From: Luminiphilus sp.
GTDB taxonomy: Bacteria > Pseudomonadota > Gammaproteobacteria > Pseudomonadales > Halieaceae
Assembly (NCBI GenBank): GCA_029242325.1
Contig: JAQWUD010000028.1
Location: forward strand, 1 to 64,000
DNA: 64,000 nt
Direction of reading: 5' to 3'
Shown here: positions 19,616 to 28,668 of the stretch, piece after piece
How positions within the stretch are numbered: the stretch's first letter is position 1
How the letters are laid out: each line of letters starts with the position of its first letter
Notes under the pieces: generated by a model
The model's input: only the letters and a program-made list of their open reading frames with translations
Database searches by the model: none
Told to the model about the DNA's origin: nothing
Translations under genes and position numbers: made by a program

Positions 19616-20263
19616 CTTTTTACACCGTGTACCCATACCTTTATGCTAGCACTGGCTGGCCAAGCGTGTCAGTGCGGCGAGGCCTCCAATGCAACGTGCA
19701 GCATTATAGGTGACGGTTGCCGTTGGCACCGTATTCCCGCCACCAGGCGAAATCTACGGTTGCCGTTGTGGTAAAAATAACGATAGTTCAGGTGTTTAGC
19801 TTCGTTTGAGGTCGGAAAACGCCCGCCTATTGGTTGGGCTATCAACTTATTCAATTAGAACCTGCCCAAAGTGCCACTCGCGTTGACTAGAAAGGCCAAA
19901 TTAAGGCCGGATTTGGCGAAAAGCCGCCTTTTAACGGCATGATCGTGCATTTTTAGCGATTTTTCGGTAACGTGCGCCCCCCGCTGCGCGTTGAGCAGAC
20001 CAATCTGTTGCCGAGGGGCTCCAATGCGGCACCGCAAACTGCGCCAACGCGATCAGCGCCATCCTGTTTTCGAGTGGGGTGGACACGAACGATGTCGGGA
20101 CAGATTGTGGTTCCGTGTTTGCGGGTAGGCGTTTGTGGGTCGCAGGTTGGGGGTAACGGGGCTAGGTCAGTGGCTGTGGTTATTCGGCTTGGGGGTGGCA
20201 ATTTGCGGGTGGCGGGTTGAACATAGAGAGTGGCCAAATGATGAGCTTTTGGGGGCGGTCCTC
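19616..20263. other. 648-bp gene-free stretch between lectin gene and trpG
   Basis: Starts upstream of the lectin gene (minus) and ends at the trpG start (plus), so it must hold both promoters. I find no convincing coding frame. It contains two exact copies of a 13-mer (19713-19725 and 19756-19768) and a G-rich tract on the plus strand (20123-20257). An upstream extension of the trpG frame has several Trp codons but no stop before trpG, so it is not a leader peptide. Confidence 0.5.
19713..19768. repeat. Direct repeat of a 13-mer upstream of the lectin gene
   Basis: ACGGTTGCCGTTG occurs exactly at 19713-19725 and 19756-19768, 43 bases start to start (about four helical turns). It lies roughly 100-150 bases upstream of the lectin start and could be a pair of regulator sites. 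Confidence 0.55.
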
Positions 20264-20863
20264 ATGATTCTCATGATCGACAACTATGATTCCTTTACCT
20301 GGAACGTGGTGCAGTATCTGTGGGAGCTTGGCGCGGAAGTCGAGGTGCGTCGTAATGACGCGCTCACCCTTGAGGATATCGCGGTGATGGCGCCTGCGGG
20401 TATTTGTATCTCCCCGGGGCCCTGCTCCCCGACCGAGGCAGGCATATCCATGGCCGTCATCGAGCGGTTCGCTGGCCAGATTCCGCTTTTCGGGATATGC
20501 CTCGGCCAGCAAAGTATCGGTGCGGTGTTCGGTGGACGGATCATCAGAGCTACTAGCGTCATGCATGGTAAGACAAGCCCGATTCATCATACCGGGGTGG
20601 GCGTATTCACCGGTCTGCCCAGCCCTTTCACGGCCACGCGGTATCACAGCCTGGTCGTGGATCCCGACACCCTGCCCGATTGCCTTGAGGTGACCGCATG
20701 GACCGCCGACGAGGCGGGCGCTCGAGAGGCGATTATGGGGTTGCGCCATCGCGAATTTGATATCGAAGGGGTTCAGTTTCACCCCGAGTCCATATTGTCC
20801 GAGCACGGTCACGCGCTACTTGGACATTTTTTGACGCGCTGTGACGTAGCGGCTAACGGATAG
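20264..20863 (+). CDS. trpG: Anthranilate synthase component II (glutamine amidotransferase)
   Basis: 199 residues. It releases ammonia from glutamine for TrpE. The class I amidotransferase triad is present: nucleophile Cys79 in GICLGQQ, His173 and Glu175 in FHPESI. The [12 protein letters not shown] loop is at 49-60. The ATG at 20264 is preceded by a GGGGGCGG ribosome site and matches family starts ([10 protein letters not shown]). The frame is open further upstream but without coding character. It is followed after 4 bases by trpD. Pseudomonas-type TrpG can also serve p-aminobenzoate synthesis; I cannot tell here. Confidence 0.95.
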   Translation: MILMIDNYDSFTWNVVQYLWELGAEVEVRRNDALTLEDIAVMAPAGICISPGPCSPTEAGISMAVIERFAGQIPLFGICLGQQSIGAVFGGRIIRATSVMHGKTSPIHHTGVGVFTGLPSPFTATRYHSLVVDPDTLPDCLEVTAWTADEAGAREAIMGLRHREFDIEGVQFHPESILSEHGHALLGHFLTRCDVAANG

Positions 20864-20867
20864 TCCC

Positions 20868-21923
20868 ATGGCAATAGAACAGGCACTCAGGCAACTGGTA
20901 GCGGGTCAGTCACTGTCCCGTGAATCCATGCGAGCAGTGATGAGGCGGGTGATGACCGGTGAGGCCTCTGATGCACAGATCGGTGCTTTATTGATGGCGC
21001 TCAGGATCAAAGGCGAGACGATTGACGAGATCACCGGCGCTGCAGAAGTGATGAGAGAGTTGGTCACCCCCGTCACCTTCGATGACACGCACTTGATCGA
21101 TCTGGTGGGCACCGGTGGAGATGGCGCGAATCTCTTTAATGTCTCGACCGCGGCCACATTTGTAGCGTCAGCGGCGGGCGCGGTCGTCGCAAAGCACGGC
21201 AACCGTTCAGTGTCCAGCAGTAGCGGGTCGTCTGATGTACTGCAAACCCTGGGTGTCAGTCTGGACCTGACGCCAGAGCAGATCCGCGAGTGTTTGGCAT
21301 CGGTCGGTCTGGGCTTTATGTTTGCACCCGCGCATCACAGCGCCATGAAGTATGCGATAGGCCCGCGCCGGGAACTGGCAATGCGCACGCTGTTCAATGT
21401 GCTGGGCCCGATTACCAACCCGGCGGCGGTCAAACGCCAGGTTTTGGGAGTTTATGATTCTGCGCTCTGTGAGCCTCTAGCCAGAACACTCGCTCAGCTG
21501 GGTAGCGTCCATGCGTTGGTGCTTCACAGTGACGATGGTCTGGATGAAATCTCCATCGCCGCACCGACAAGAGGCTTTGAGCTAAGGGAGGGAGGTATCT
21601 CCCCGGTCGAAATTCTCCCGCAGGCATTAGGCCATGGGCACGACTCATTAAAAGACTTGCAGGTCGAAACGCCGGACGCGTCGGCAGCGCTGATACGCGA
21701 TGCGCTGACGGGCGCGGACAGCGATGCGGCGCACAAAGCGCGATCAATTATCGCCCTCAATGCAGGGGCGGGGGTCTACGTTGCTGGTCTGGCTCACGAC
21801 CTGCGCTCAGGTGTGGAGAAGGTGGAGGCAGTCATAGCTTCCGGTGAAGCCGCTGAGAAGCTGGATACCTTTGTCGCTTTCACGCAGCAGCTGGTCTCAC
21901 CTGAGAGGGGATCTGCATCGTGA
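20868..21923 (+). CDS. trpD: Anthranilate phosphoribosyltransferase
   Basis: Transfers phosphoribose from PRPP to anthranilate. 351 residues, normal length. The PRPP-binding [14 protein letters not shown] is at about 81-94, followed by [25 protein letters not shown] and [19 protein letters not shown], all family signatures. The start is 4 bases after the trpG stop, and the stop overlaps the trpC GTG. Confidence 0.97.
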   Translation: MAIEQALRQLVAGQSLSRESMRAVMRRVMTGEASDAQIGALLMALRIKGETIDEITGAAEVMRELVTPVTFDDTHLIDLVGTGGDGANLFNVSTAATFVASAAGAVVAKHGNRSVSSSSGSSDVLQTLGVSLDLTPEQIRECLASVGLGFMFAPAHHSAMKYAIGPRRELAMRTLFNVLGPITNPAAVKRQVLGVYDSALCEPLARTLAQLGSVHALVLHSDDGLDEISIAAPTRGFELREGGISPVEILPQALGHGHDSLKDLQVETPDASAALIRDALTGADSDAAHKARSIIALNAGAGVYVAGLAHDLRSGVEKVEAVIASGEAAEKLDTFVAFTQQLVSPERGSAS

Positions 21924-22726
21924 CAGCCAAGCTTGCCGCGCCAACGGTGCTCAAACGGATTTTCGACCGAAAAGGGGAAGAGGTTGCTGAACGTCAACGC
22001 GTCCGGCCGCTATCCGATGTGCAATCGGCGGCGGCTGTGGCCTTGCCAACCCGCGGTTTCAGGCAGGCGCTTGCCGCCCGGGTCGCCTCTGGCGGTGCCG
22101 CAGTGATTGCCGAAGTGAAAAAAGCCAGCCCGAGCAAAGGTGTCATCCGGGCGCAATTTGATCCGGCCGACATTGCCGCGCGCTATGAGGCGGGGGGGGC
22201 AACCTGTCTGTCGATACTCACTGACATTGATTTTTTTCAGGGTGCGGATGAGTACCTGGAGCGCGGCCGCGCTGCCTGCACACTGCCGGTTTTGCGCAAA
22301 GATTTTACTCTGGACCCCTACCAAATCTTCGAGGCCCGGGCGCTGGGTGCCGATGCCATTCTTTTGATCGTCGCGTGTCTCGACCAGCCCCATCTCAGTG
22401 AATTGCATCACTGCGCGCGTGAGCTGGGACTCGATGTTCTGGTGGAAGTGCACGATGGCGATGAATTGGAAGAGGCGCTCACATTGGATGTGGATCTGAT
22501 CGGGATTAATAATCGCAATCTCCATACCTTTGAGACCTCCCTGAGCACCACTTACAGTCTGCTGGATCAGATTCCCGAGGGTGTTCAGGTGGTCACTGAG
22601 AGTGGGCTGAGTTCTGCGGCTCAGGTGACCGAGATGCGGGCCAACGGTGTACACACATTCCTTATCGGGGAGACTTTCATGCGTGCTGAGGATCCGGGTG
22701 CCGCGTTGCAAAACCTGTTTCCATAG
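21920..22726 (+). CDS. trpC: Indole-3-glycerol-phosphate synthase
   Basis: Closes the indole ring of tryptophan. 268-residue TIM barrel without a fused TrpF domain. Visible motifs are [15 protein letters not shown] at about 56-70, [26 protein letters not shown] with catalytic lysine, [11 protein letters not shown] and VTESGL. The GTG start overlaps the trpD stop by 4 bases. In Pseudomonas crp and speD lie between trpC and coq7; here only the OsmC gene remains in that slot. Confidence 0.96.
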   Translation: MTAKLAAPTVLKRIFDRKGEEVAERQRVRPLSDVQSAAAVALPTRGFRQALAARVASGGAAVIAEVKKASPSKGVIRAQFDPADIAARYEAGGATCLSILTDIDFFQGADEYLERGRAACTLPVLRKDFTLDPYQIFEARALGADAILLIVACLDQPHLSELHHCARELGLDVLVEVHDGDELEEALTLDVDLIGINNRNLHTFETSLSTTYSLLDQIPEGVQVVTESGLSSAAQVTEMRANGVHTFLIGETFMRAEDPGAALQNLFP

Positions 22727-22771
22727 CGCGGGCCTGCCCCGATAGCGGGTGTTTAATAGAGAGATCAGCTA

Positions 22772-23224
22772 GTGAGTGAAACAACAATGCAGGGCACAGT
22801 AAAGTGGCTGGATGGTGCCATGTTCATCGGTGAGTCCGGTTCAGGACACGCTGTGGTGATGGACGGCCCGGCAGATCTGGGAGGTCGCAACCAATCACTG
22901 CGCCCCATGGAAATGTTGTTACTGGGAACCGGTGGATGCGCCCTGTATGACGTAGTGAGCATGCTGAAGAAATCCCGCCAGGACGTGACGGATTGTCGCG
23001 TTGAGCTGCATGCCGAGCGCGCAGACGCGGTGCCGGCGATCTTTACGGAGATGAGGCTGCATTTTGTTGTGACGGGTTACGGGTTGCGAGAAGCGCAGGT
23101 CAAGCGCGCGGTAGCGCTATCGGCTGAAAAATACTGCTCCGCTTCGATCATGTTCGCTCAGGCCGGGGTAAAGGTATCGCACAGTCATGCCATTGAAGAG
23201 GCCGTTGCTCCGGCGGCACACTAG
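22772..23224 (+). CDS. OsmC-family peroxiredoxin-like protein
   Basis: 150 residues of the OsmC/Ohr fold. Two cysteines, Cys56 in GTGGCALYD and Cys122 in EKYCSASIM, are placed as the reactive pair that reduces organic hydroperoxides, although the YhfA-like branch to which it seems closest has no established substrate. GTG start. It follows trpC by 45 bases and is convergent with coq7, 9 bases apart. Confidence 0.88.
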   Translation: MSETTMQGTVKWLDGAMFIGESGSGHAVVMDGPADLGGRNQSLRPMEMLLLGTGGCALYDVVSMLKKSRQDVTDCRVELHAERADAVPAIFTEMRLHFVVTGYGLREAQVKRAVALSAEKYCSASIMFAQAGVKVSHSHAIEEAVAPAAH

Positions 23225-23233
23225 GGCGAGGCG

Positions 23234-23911
23234 CTAGATCCAGTACGTGGTGCGTGTCATCACCTGACTGGCAACGGTCATCACATCCTTGATGGGCTTG
23301 GGGAACTCTTCGCCGCCATGATCCAGCGCTTCCTCTCCATGGCGCTCTTCATCAGACAGCATCTGTTGCAATATCAGCTGTGACTTTCGATCCTCTCCCG
23401 GGAGCGCTCTCAAGTGCGCTCGCAAGTGGCTTGCGACCCGCTCCTCCGTGGCATGCACAAAGCCGAGACTCACTTTATCGCCCGCCATGGCGGTGACAGC
23501 ACCGACCGCAAAAGAAGCTGCATAAAAAAGGGGGTTTAAGCGACTGGGCGTCGACTCAAGCTCCTGCAGTCGTGTCTCGCACCAGGCGAGGTGGTCTGCC
23601 TCTTCCTGAGCGGCATGCAATAATTGGCTTCGCGTCGTATCGGTGCGCGCCATCAGTGCTTGCCCCTGATACAGCGCCTGGGCACACACTTCGCCTGTAT
23701 GGTTGACCCGCATTAAGCCTGCCGCACGCTCCCGTTCCCGGTTGCTGAGAGAGGGTTCGTTATGCCCGGTTGCCGGAGACAGGCGCGCCTCTGCGTGTGG
23801 CTGATCAAGGGCTCTTGTGGTCAGCTGGCGCAGTCCTTGATCCACGCGATGCAGTAGCCGGTCGATGCCGGACAAGGCGCGTTGAGGTCGAGCTGTGAAG
23901 GGGTCAGTCAT
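23234..23911 (-). CDS. coq7: Ubiquinone biosynthesis hydroxylase Coq7 (demethoxyubiquinone monooxygenase)
   Basis: Membrane-associated di-iron hydroxylase for the last ring hydroxylation of ubiquinone. 225 residues. The ligand motifs MRVNHTGEVCAQALYQ, EEADHLAWCE, ATEERVASHL and DEERHGEEAL supply the repeated Glu and ExxH ligands. A hydrophobic segment (FYAASFAVGAVTAMAG) fits monotopic membrane binding. It is downstream of purD by 9 bases. It is the bacterial Coq7 type used instead of UbiF. Confidence 0.95.
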   Translation of the reverse strand: MTDPFTARPQRALSGIDRLLHRVDQGLRQLTTRALDQPHAEARLSPATGHNEPSLSNRERERAAGLMRVNHTGEVCAQALYQGQALMARTDTTRSQLLHAAQEEADHLAWCETRLQELESTPSRLNPLFYAASFAVGAVTAMAGDKVSLGFVHATEERVASHLRAHLRALPGEDRKSQLILQQMLSDEERHGEEALDHGGEEFPKPIKDVMTVASQVMTRTTYWI

Positions 23912-23920
23912 GGTGCAAGC

Positions 23921-25198
23921 TTAGCGGTCTGCCGCGCGCCAACCAATATCTCGACGGCAGATCATATCTTTCCACCGGATATTATCCACGCCGCGATACG
24001 CCGCATGGATCGCATCCTTGATCGACTCGCCCAGCGCACTCACACACAGCACCCGTCCACCCTGCGTCACCACGTTCTGGCCTTCGATGGCAGTGCCTGC
24101 ATGAAAGACCTTGGTGGTCTCGGGCCATTCGCTATCCAATCCTGCAATGACATGGCCTTTCTGATGGGCACCCGGGTACCCACCCGCGGCCAGCACCACG
24201 CCCACAGCGGGGCGCGGATCCCATTGCGCTGAGTGGCCGGCCAGAGTGCCTGCCAACGCGCCTTGGCAAAGCGCGACGAGATCGCTCTGGAGTCGATGCA
24301 TGATGGGCTGTGTTTCCGGATCGCCAAAGCGACAGTTGTACTCGATGACCGACGGATTGCCTGTGGCATCAATCATCAAGCCCGCATAGAGAAATCCGGT
24401 GTACGGATTACCCTCTGCGGCCATGCCGCGCACGGTGGGCAGGATGATCCGTTGCATCACCTTTTCGTGCACGGCTTCGGTGACGACTGGAGCGGGGGAG
24501 TACGCGCCCATGCCCCCGGTATTGGGGCCTGTATCTCCGTCGCCAATGCGTTTATGGTCTTGTGAGGTCGCCATGGGGAGGACGCTCTCGCCATCGACCA
24601 TGACGATAAAGCTCGCTTCTTCGCCTTCGAGAAAACCCTCGACCACCACGCGTGCGCCGGCATCTCCAAATTTATTGTCCGCGAGCATATCGTGAATCGC
24701 GGCCTCGGCTTCATCCAGCGTCATGGCAACGATGACGCCTTTGCCCGCAGCAAGGCCATCCGCCTTGACAACGATGGGCGCGCCCTGTTCGCGCACATAT
24801 GCCAGTGCTGGGTCGATGTCAGTAAACACAGCGTATGAGGCGGTCGGAATATGGTGCCGGGCCAGAAAATCCTTGGTAAAGGATTTACTGCCTTCGAGCT
24901 GTGCCGCCCCTGCGCTGGGCCCAAAGCAGGCCAAACCTTCACGGGTAAAATGATCCACGATACCGGCGACCAGCGGCGCCTCGGGGCCAATGACCGTCAA
25001 GGCACACTGTTGCTCTCTGGCAAACTGGGCCAGACCCTCGATGTTCATAGGATCCACGTCAATATTGGCGAGTTTAGGTTCGGTGGCCGTGCCGGCATTG
25101 CCAGGTGCCACATATACGCGCTCAACATATTTCGGCTCTGCGAGTTTCCAGGCCAGTGCGTGTTCACGACCTCCACCACCTACAACGAGAATATTCAT
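23921..25198 (-). CDS. purD: Phosphoribosylamine-glycine ligase
   Basis: Second step of de novo purine synthesis. 425-residue ATP-grasp enzyme with VVGGGGREHALAWKL at the N-terminus, VKADGLAAGKGVIVA in the ATP site, EEASFIVMVDG, and GDPETQPIM near the C-terminal domain. It is 11 bases downstream of purH and likely in the dusB-fis-purH-purD-coq7 transcript. Confidence 0.97.
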   Translation of the reverse strand: MNILVVGGGGREHALAWKLAEPKYVERVYVAPGNAGTATEPKLANIDVDPMNIEGLAQFAREQQCALTVIGPEAPLVAGIVDHFTREGLACFGPSAGAAQLEGSKSFTKDFLARHHIPTASYAVFTDIDPALAYVREQGAPIVVKADGLAAGKGVIVAMTLDEAEAAIHDMLADNKFGDAGARVVVEGFLEGEEASFIVMVDGESVLPMATSQDHKRIGDGDTGPNTGGMGAYSPAPVVTEAVHEKVMQRIILPTVRGMAAEGNPYTGFLYAGLMIDATGNPSVIEYNCRFGDPETQPIMHRLQSDLVALCQGALAGTLAGHSAQWDPRPAVGVVLAAGGYPGAHQKGHVIAGLDSEWPETTKVFHAGTAIEGQNVVTQGGRVLCVSALGESIKDAIHAAYRGVDNIRWKDMICRRDIGWRAADR

Positions 25199-25209
25199 TT
25201 GCTGGCCCC

Positions 25210-26784
25210 TCAGTGACGGAAGTGACGCATGCCCGTGAACACCATCGCCATATTCGCGCCGTTCGCTGCGGCGATGACCTCTTCGTCGCGCATGGAGCCG
25301 CCGGGTTGAATCACAGCAGCGATGCCCCGCTCGGCAGCATTGTCGATACCGTCACGGAAGGGGAAAAAGGCGTCGGAGGCCATTACGGCACCGCCCACTT
25401 GAAGCCCCGCATGCTCGGCCTTGATCGCCGCGATGCGGGCAGAATTGACCCGTGACATTTGCCCGGCACCCACGCCGATCGTGCGCTGGTTGGCGGCGTA
25501 GACGATCGCGTTACTCTTTACGAATTTAGCCACATGCCAGGCAAACAGCAGATCGCGCCACTCTGCTTCGGTCGGCGGCCGCTCACTCACCACAGTCAGG
25601 TCTTCGCGAGTGACCCTGCCGTCGTCCCGATCCTGAACCAGCAGGCCCCCGTTCACGCGCTTGAAGTCGCGCGCTGTGACAGGGCCACCCCATTGTCCCG
25701 TGCGCAGCAAGCGGACATTTTCCTTTGCCGAGACGGCTTCAATCGCCGCCTGTGAGACTTCTGGGGCGATGATGACCTCGACAAACTGTCGTTCGACAAT
25801 GGCGGTCGCTGTCTCACCATCGAGCTCGCGATTAAATGCAATGATGCCGCCAAAAGCGGATTCGGTATCAGTGTGAAAGGCTAGGTCATAGGCAGTGAGG
25901 GAATCGGCCGCGACCGCCACACCGCAAGGGTTGGCATGTTTGACAATCACGCAGGCGGGCTCGTCAAATGTTTTCACGCATTCCAGCGCGGCGTCCGTAT
26001 CGGCAACATTGTTGTAGGACAGTGCCTTACCCTGAAGCTGCTCAGCGGCGCTGACCCCCACCTCTCTCTGCGTTGCCTCGCGGTAGAAGGCGGCGCGCTG
26101 ATGCGGGTTCTCCCCGTATCGCATTTCCTGAACCTTGTGCAGTTGCAGATTGAAGGTACGGGGATAGTGCGCTGAACCGTTCTCTGTGAGCGTGCCAAAA
26201 TGATTGGCAATCATTCCGTCGTACGCAGCGGTATGCTCGTAAGCGCGAATGGCCAAATCGAATCGGGTGCTCAGCGTTGTGTGGCCATCGTGCTTGTCGA
26301 GTTGTCCGATCAGTCGCGGGTAGTCTGCCGCGGAGACCACAATGGTCACATCACGGTGGTTCTTGGCTGCCGCCCGCACCATGGTAGGGCCACCAATATC
26401 AATATTTTCCACCGCTTCCTCGAGTGAGCAGTCTGCTCTCGCCACGGTCGCCTCAAAGGGATAGAGATTGACGACAACGAGGTCGATGGGGGGGATGTCA
26501 TGCGCGGTCATCACCTCGTCATCGGTGCCGCGACGGCCGAGAATGCCACCGTGGATCTTTGGATGCAGCGTCTTTACCCGACCATCCATCATTTCCGGGA
26601 AGCCCGTGTGGTCCGAAACCTCCACGACGTTTAATCCTGCCTCCCGCAAGAGTTTGCAGGTGCCACCGGTAGAGAGGATCTCGACGCCCCGCTCGGAGAG
26701 CGCGCGGGCAAATTCAGTGACACCGGTTTTATCCGAGACGCTGATAAGGGCGCGCCTGATAGGGGCCAGTCCGGCTTCGCTCAT
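25210..26784 (-). CDS. purH: Bifunctional AICAR transformylase / IMP cyclohydrolase
   Basis: Catalyses the last two steps to IMP. 524 residues, family length. The N-terminal IMP-cyclohydrolase domain has [24 protein letters not shown] and [14 protein letters not shown]. The transformylase domain has [38 protein letters not shown] and the C-terminal [12 protein letters not shown]. It starts 3 bases after the fis stop. Confidence 0.97.
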   Translation of the reverse strand: MSEAGLAPIRRALISVSDKTGVTEFARALSERGVEILSTGGTCKLLREAGLNVVEVSDHTGFPEMMDGRVKTLHPKIHGGILGRRGTDDEVMTAHDIPPIDLVVVNLYPFEATVARADCSLEEAVENIDIGGPTMVRAAAKNHRDVTIVVSAADYPRLIGQLDKHDGHTTLSTRFDLAIRAYEHTAAYDGMIANHFGTLTENGSAHYPRTFNLQLHKVQEMRYGENPHQRAAFYREATQREVGVSAAEQLQGKALSYNNVADTDAALECVKTFDEPACVIVKHANPCGVAVAADSLTAYDLAFHTDTESAFGGIIAFNRELDGETATAIVERQFVEVIIAPEVSQAAIEAVSAKENVRLLRTGQWGGPVTARDFKRVNGGLLVQDRDDGRVTREDLTVVSERPPTEAEWRDLLFAWHVAKFVKSNAIVYAANQRTIGVGAGQMSRVNSARIAAIKAEHAGLQVGGAVMASDAFFPFRDGIDNAAERGIAAVIQPGGSMRDEEVIAAANGANMAMVFTGMRHFRH

Positions 26785-26787
26785 GTT

Positions 26788-27159
26788 TTATCTTTTCCTT
26801 TTTTCAGATGTTTTGGTGGAAGCAGCAGCGGAACCGCTTCGGCTCCTTTTTTTGCGCTTGAGAGGTTCAGATTCGCTGACCAATCCGTACTGGCGCAGTT
26901 TCTTGCGTAAGGTGCCGCGATTCAGTCCCAGCATGCTTGCCGCCTGACTCTGGTTCTGATTGTTGTACTCAAGTACGGCCTTGAGGAGCGGTTCTTCGAT
27001 CTGGTGGAGCACCATGTCGTAAATACCACTGCAAGGCTCGCCATCGAGGGTATCAAGAAAATGGGCAATCGCCTCAGCAGCACTGTCTCGCAGAGGAGGT
27101 GGCCCTGTTTTCTTGCTCGATCGCCGCGTGGCGGGCGCTGCTTTCTTAGGTGTGTTCAT
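26788..27159 (-). CDS. fis: Fis-family nucleoid protein with extended tails
   Basis: 123 residues against the usual 95-105. The conserved core is at about 47-92: MVLHQIEEPLLKAVLEY and the helix-turn-helix NQSQAASMLGLNRGTLRKKL at 70-89, ending in RQYGL. Most Fis proteins stop right there. This one continues for 30 residues (94-123) rich in Lys, Arg and Ser, plus a Lys/Arg N-terminal arm of about 20. The tails are histone-like and probably add non-specific DNA contacts. The ATG overlaps the dusB stop by 4 bases, as in the canonical dusB-fis operon. Confidence 0.93.
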   Translation of the reverse strand: MNTPKKAAPATRRSSKKTGPPPLRDSAAEAIAHFLDTLDGEPCSGIYDMVLHQIEEPLLKAVLEYNNQNQSQAASMLGLNRGTLRKKLRQYGLVSESEPLKRKKRSRSGSAAASTKTSEKRKR

Positions 27160-28172
27160 GCGGCCAGGCGGCCTGTTTGTTGCTGCAAGAAATGCTCGTA
27201 GGTATGCATCTGGTCAAGCTGTTGCTGGGTGTTATCAATAGCATTGAAGCATCGTCGCCATTCCCGCGCGGTGTCGGTGTGGAGCGCTCCCTGAGACACC
27301 AGCGCGTCCAGAAACCACGCCTGATGTTTTCGGGTGACCCTGACTCCAAAATGTTCCCCGTGAAACCCGTGCAGACGAGAAATATGTCGTCTGTGGATGC
27401 AGGCCTGATGCGCGATGGAGGGCGTGGTGGCGTCGGCCTTGGGGGTGGCGAGTGCCGATGCGATGGCGCCGGGCAACCAGAGCCGCCCTTGCGCGGCACG
27501 GCCAATCATGACGCCGGACGCGCCCGTTTTGCTGAGGACCGAGCGCGCCTTCGCGGCGCTGTCGATATCCCCGTTGGCGAGGACGGGAATAGACACTGAC
27601 TCCACAATCTCTGCAATGGTGTCGTATTCCGCCTCACCCTTGAACCGGTCTGCCCGCGTGCGGCCATGCACAACCAGCATCTGAACACCCGCATCTTCCG
27701 CAATCCGCGCGATGGTGCTGCCATTGCGATGTTCATGGTCCGTCCCGGTTCGGATTTTTAGGGTCACGGGGATATCCAGGGCTTTCACCACCCTGTCCAG
27801 GATTCGACCCACCAGCGCCTCATCGGCAAGCAGGGCAGAGCCCGCGGCGCGACGGCATACTTTCTTTGCCGGGCAACCCATATTGATGTCAATGATCTCA
27901 GCGCCCAGCCTCGCATTGAATTGGGCCGCTTCAGCGAGTTGTTGCGGGTCCCATCCTACGATCTGAACCGCGCGGATACCGGCGCGCTTGCTGTGTTGCT
28001 GCCGCAGGCGGGATTTCCGTGTATGGGCAAGGCGCGTGTCCGCAGTTTGCATCTCACCGACGGCCAAGCCGGCGCCCAGCTCTATTGCCAGCTCACGCAT
28101 GGGCAGATCAGTCACCCCCGCCATGGGCGCGAGGAAAACGGCGTTGCAAGGCTCGAGGCTGCCAATATGCAT
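27156..28172 (-). CDS. dusB: tRNA-dihydrouridine synthase B
   Basis: FMN-dependent reduction of uridine in the tRNA D-loop. 338 residues from the ATG at 28172, where homologues begin (IGSLEPCNAVFLAPMAGVTD). A GTG at 28238 in the same frame adds 22 residues without family support. INMGCPAKKVCRRAAGSAL holds the catalytic cysteine, followed by LKIRTGTD, LVVHGRTRADRF and VLANGDIDS. It is first gene of the dusB-fis-purH-purD block and divergent from aroQ. Confidence 0.95.
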   Translation of the reverse strand: MHIGSLEPCNAVFLAPMAGVTDLPMRELAIELGAGLAVGEMQTADTRLAHTRKSRLRQQHSKRAGIRAVQIVGWDPQQLAEAAQFNARLGAEIIDINMGCPAKKVCRRAAGSALLADEALVGRILDRVVKALDIPVTLKIRTGTDHEHRNGSTIARIAEDAGVQMLVVHGRTRADRFKGEAEYDTIAEIVESVSIPVLANGDIDSAAKARSVLSKTGASGVMIGRAAQGRLWLPGAIASALATPKADATTPSIAHQACIHRRHISRLHGFHGEHFGVRVTRKHQAWFLDALVSQGALHTDTAREWRRCFNAIDNTQQQLDQMHTYEHFLQQQTGRLAA

Positions 28173-28314
28173 CGGGGTGCGGGACTCGACTGAGGGGCCG
28201 ACAGTGTAATAGAGCCATGAAACATCGGGAAGTCGCACTGCCTATTTTCTGGGCACTCAGACACCGCGTTCGCCGCTACGGACCTGTAGGTCAGTTGTTC
28301 TGATGGCCCTTCCC

Positions 28315-28351
28315 CACAGTGAGTCTGTACTCTGTAGGGATGCCCACTGTG
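28315..28351. repeat. Inverted repeat in the dusB-aroQ intergenic region
   Basis: Arms CACAGTG and CACTGTG are separated by 23 bases. The motif TGTAGGGA is repeated directly at 28333-28340 and 28350-28357 across the second arm. It could be a regulator site or RNA hairpin; no T-run follows, so it is not an intrinsic terminator. Confidence 0.4.
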
Positions 28352-28644
28352 TAGGGACCGAAGTGCTGGCGAGTGTCATCCCGGGCGTGGCAGGCACAGG
28401 GAGGGAAGGCAGAGGAAGAGGGGGAATAGAAAAAAACAGGAAAAAAGAAGGGGGCAGGCGGGATGCCGGCAGGAGAGGGCATCACCCGAGGCCGCACTGG
28501 GCCATGCCGTAATGTGCCGAGAGGCAATGTCGCACTGGGTCCAGAAGCAATATGCGTCGATAATGCACCTAACTTCTCGAAAAAACGGGTAAATGACCAA
28601 AAAAGTAGACTCTATCCCCAAACTAGGACACACTCGCCTCCCTC

Positions 28645-28650
28645 TATAAT
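28645..28650 (+). promoter_or_regulatory. Putative -10 element of the aroQ-accB-accC promoter
   Basis: A perfect TATAAT lies 19 bases before the aroQ ATG, with an AGGTGG ribosome site directly after it. No good -35 is found 16-18 bases upstream, so it may need an activator. Initiation here would leave only about a 12-base leader. Confidence 0.45.
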
Positions 28651-28668
28651 ACCTAGGTGGTCTGGCCC

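Larger units (their letters stand above)
28173..28668. other. 496-bp gene-free divergent region between dusB and aroQ
   Basis: Must contain the dusB-fis and aroQ-accBC promoters. It has an inverted repeat with 7-bp arms CACAGTG/CACTGTG (28315-28321 and 28345-28351). A strongly purine-rich plus-strand tract follows at about 28396-28458, and there is a perfect TATAAT just before aroQ. In other bacteria fis and accBC are both tightly growth-regulated, so regulator sites here would be expected. I see no coding frame. Confidence 0.5.

Noticed and set aside
19720-19800. Possible remnant coding fragment (WWREYG-like translation on the minus strand)
   Set aside because: Only about 24 codons are open, with a stop just upstream and no start codon. 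It matches no family I can name.
20135-20263. Trp leader peptide (several Trp codons in frame before trpG)
   Set aside because: The frame has no stop before trpG and the Trp codons come from a G-rich tract. No terminator/antiterminator pair was found.
22010-22711. 233-codon open frame antisense to trpC
   Set aside because: It mirrors a certain trpC in the opposite frame, has no domain and no ribosome site. Similar long antisense frames opposite trpG (20180-20812), the lipoprotein genes (55931-56794) and the PEGA protein (63032-63685) were dropped for the same reason.
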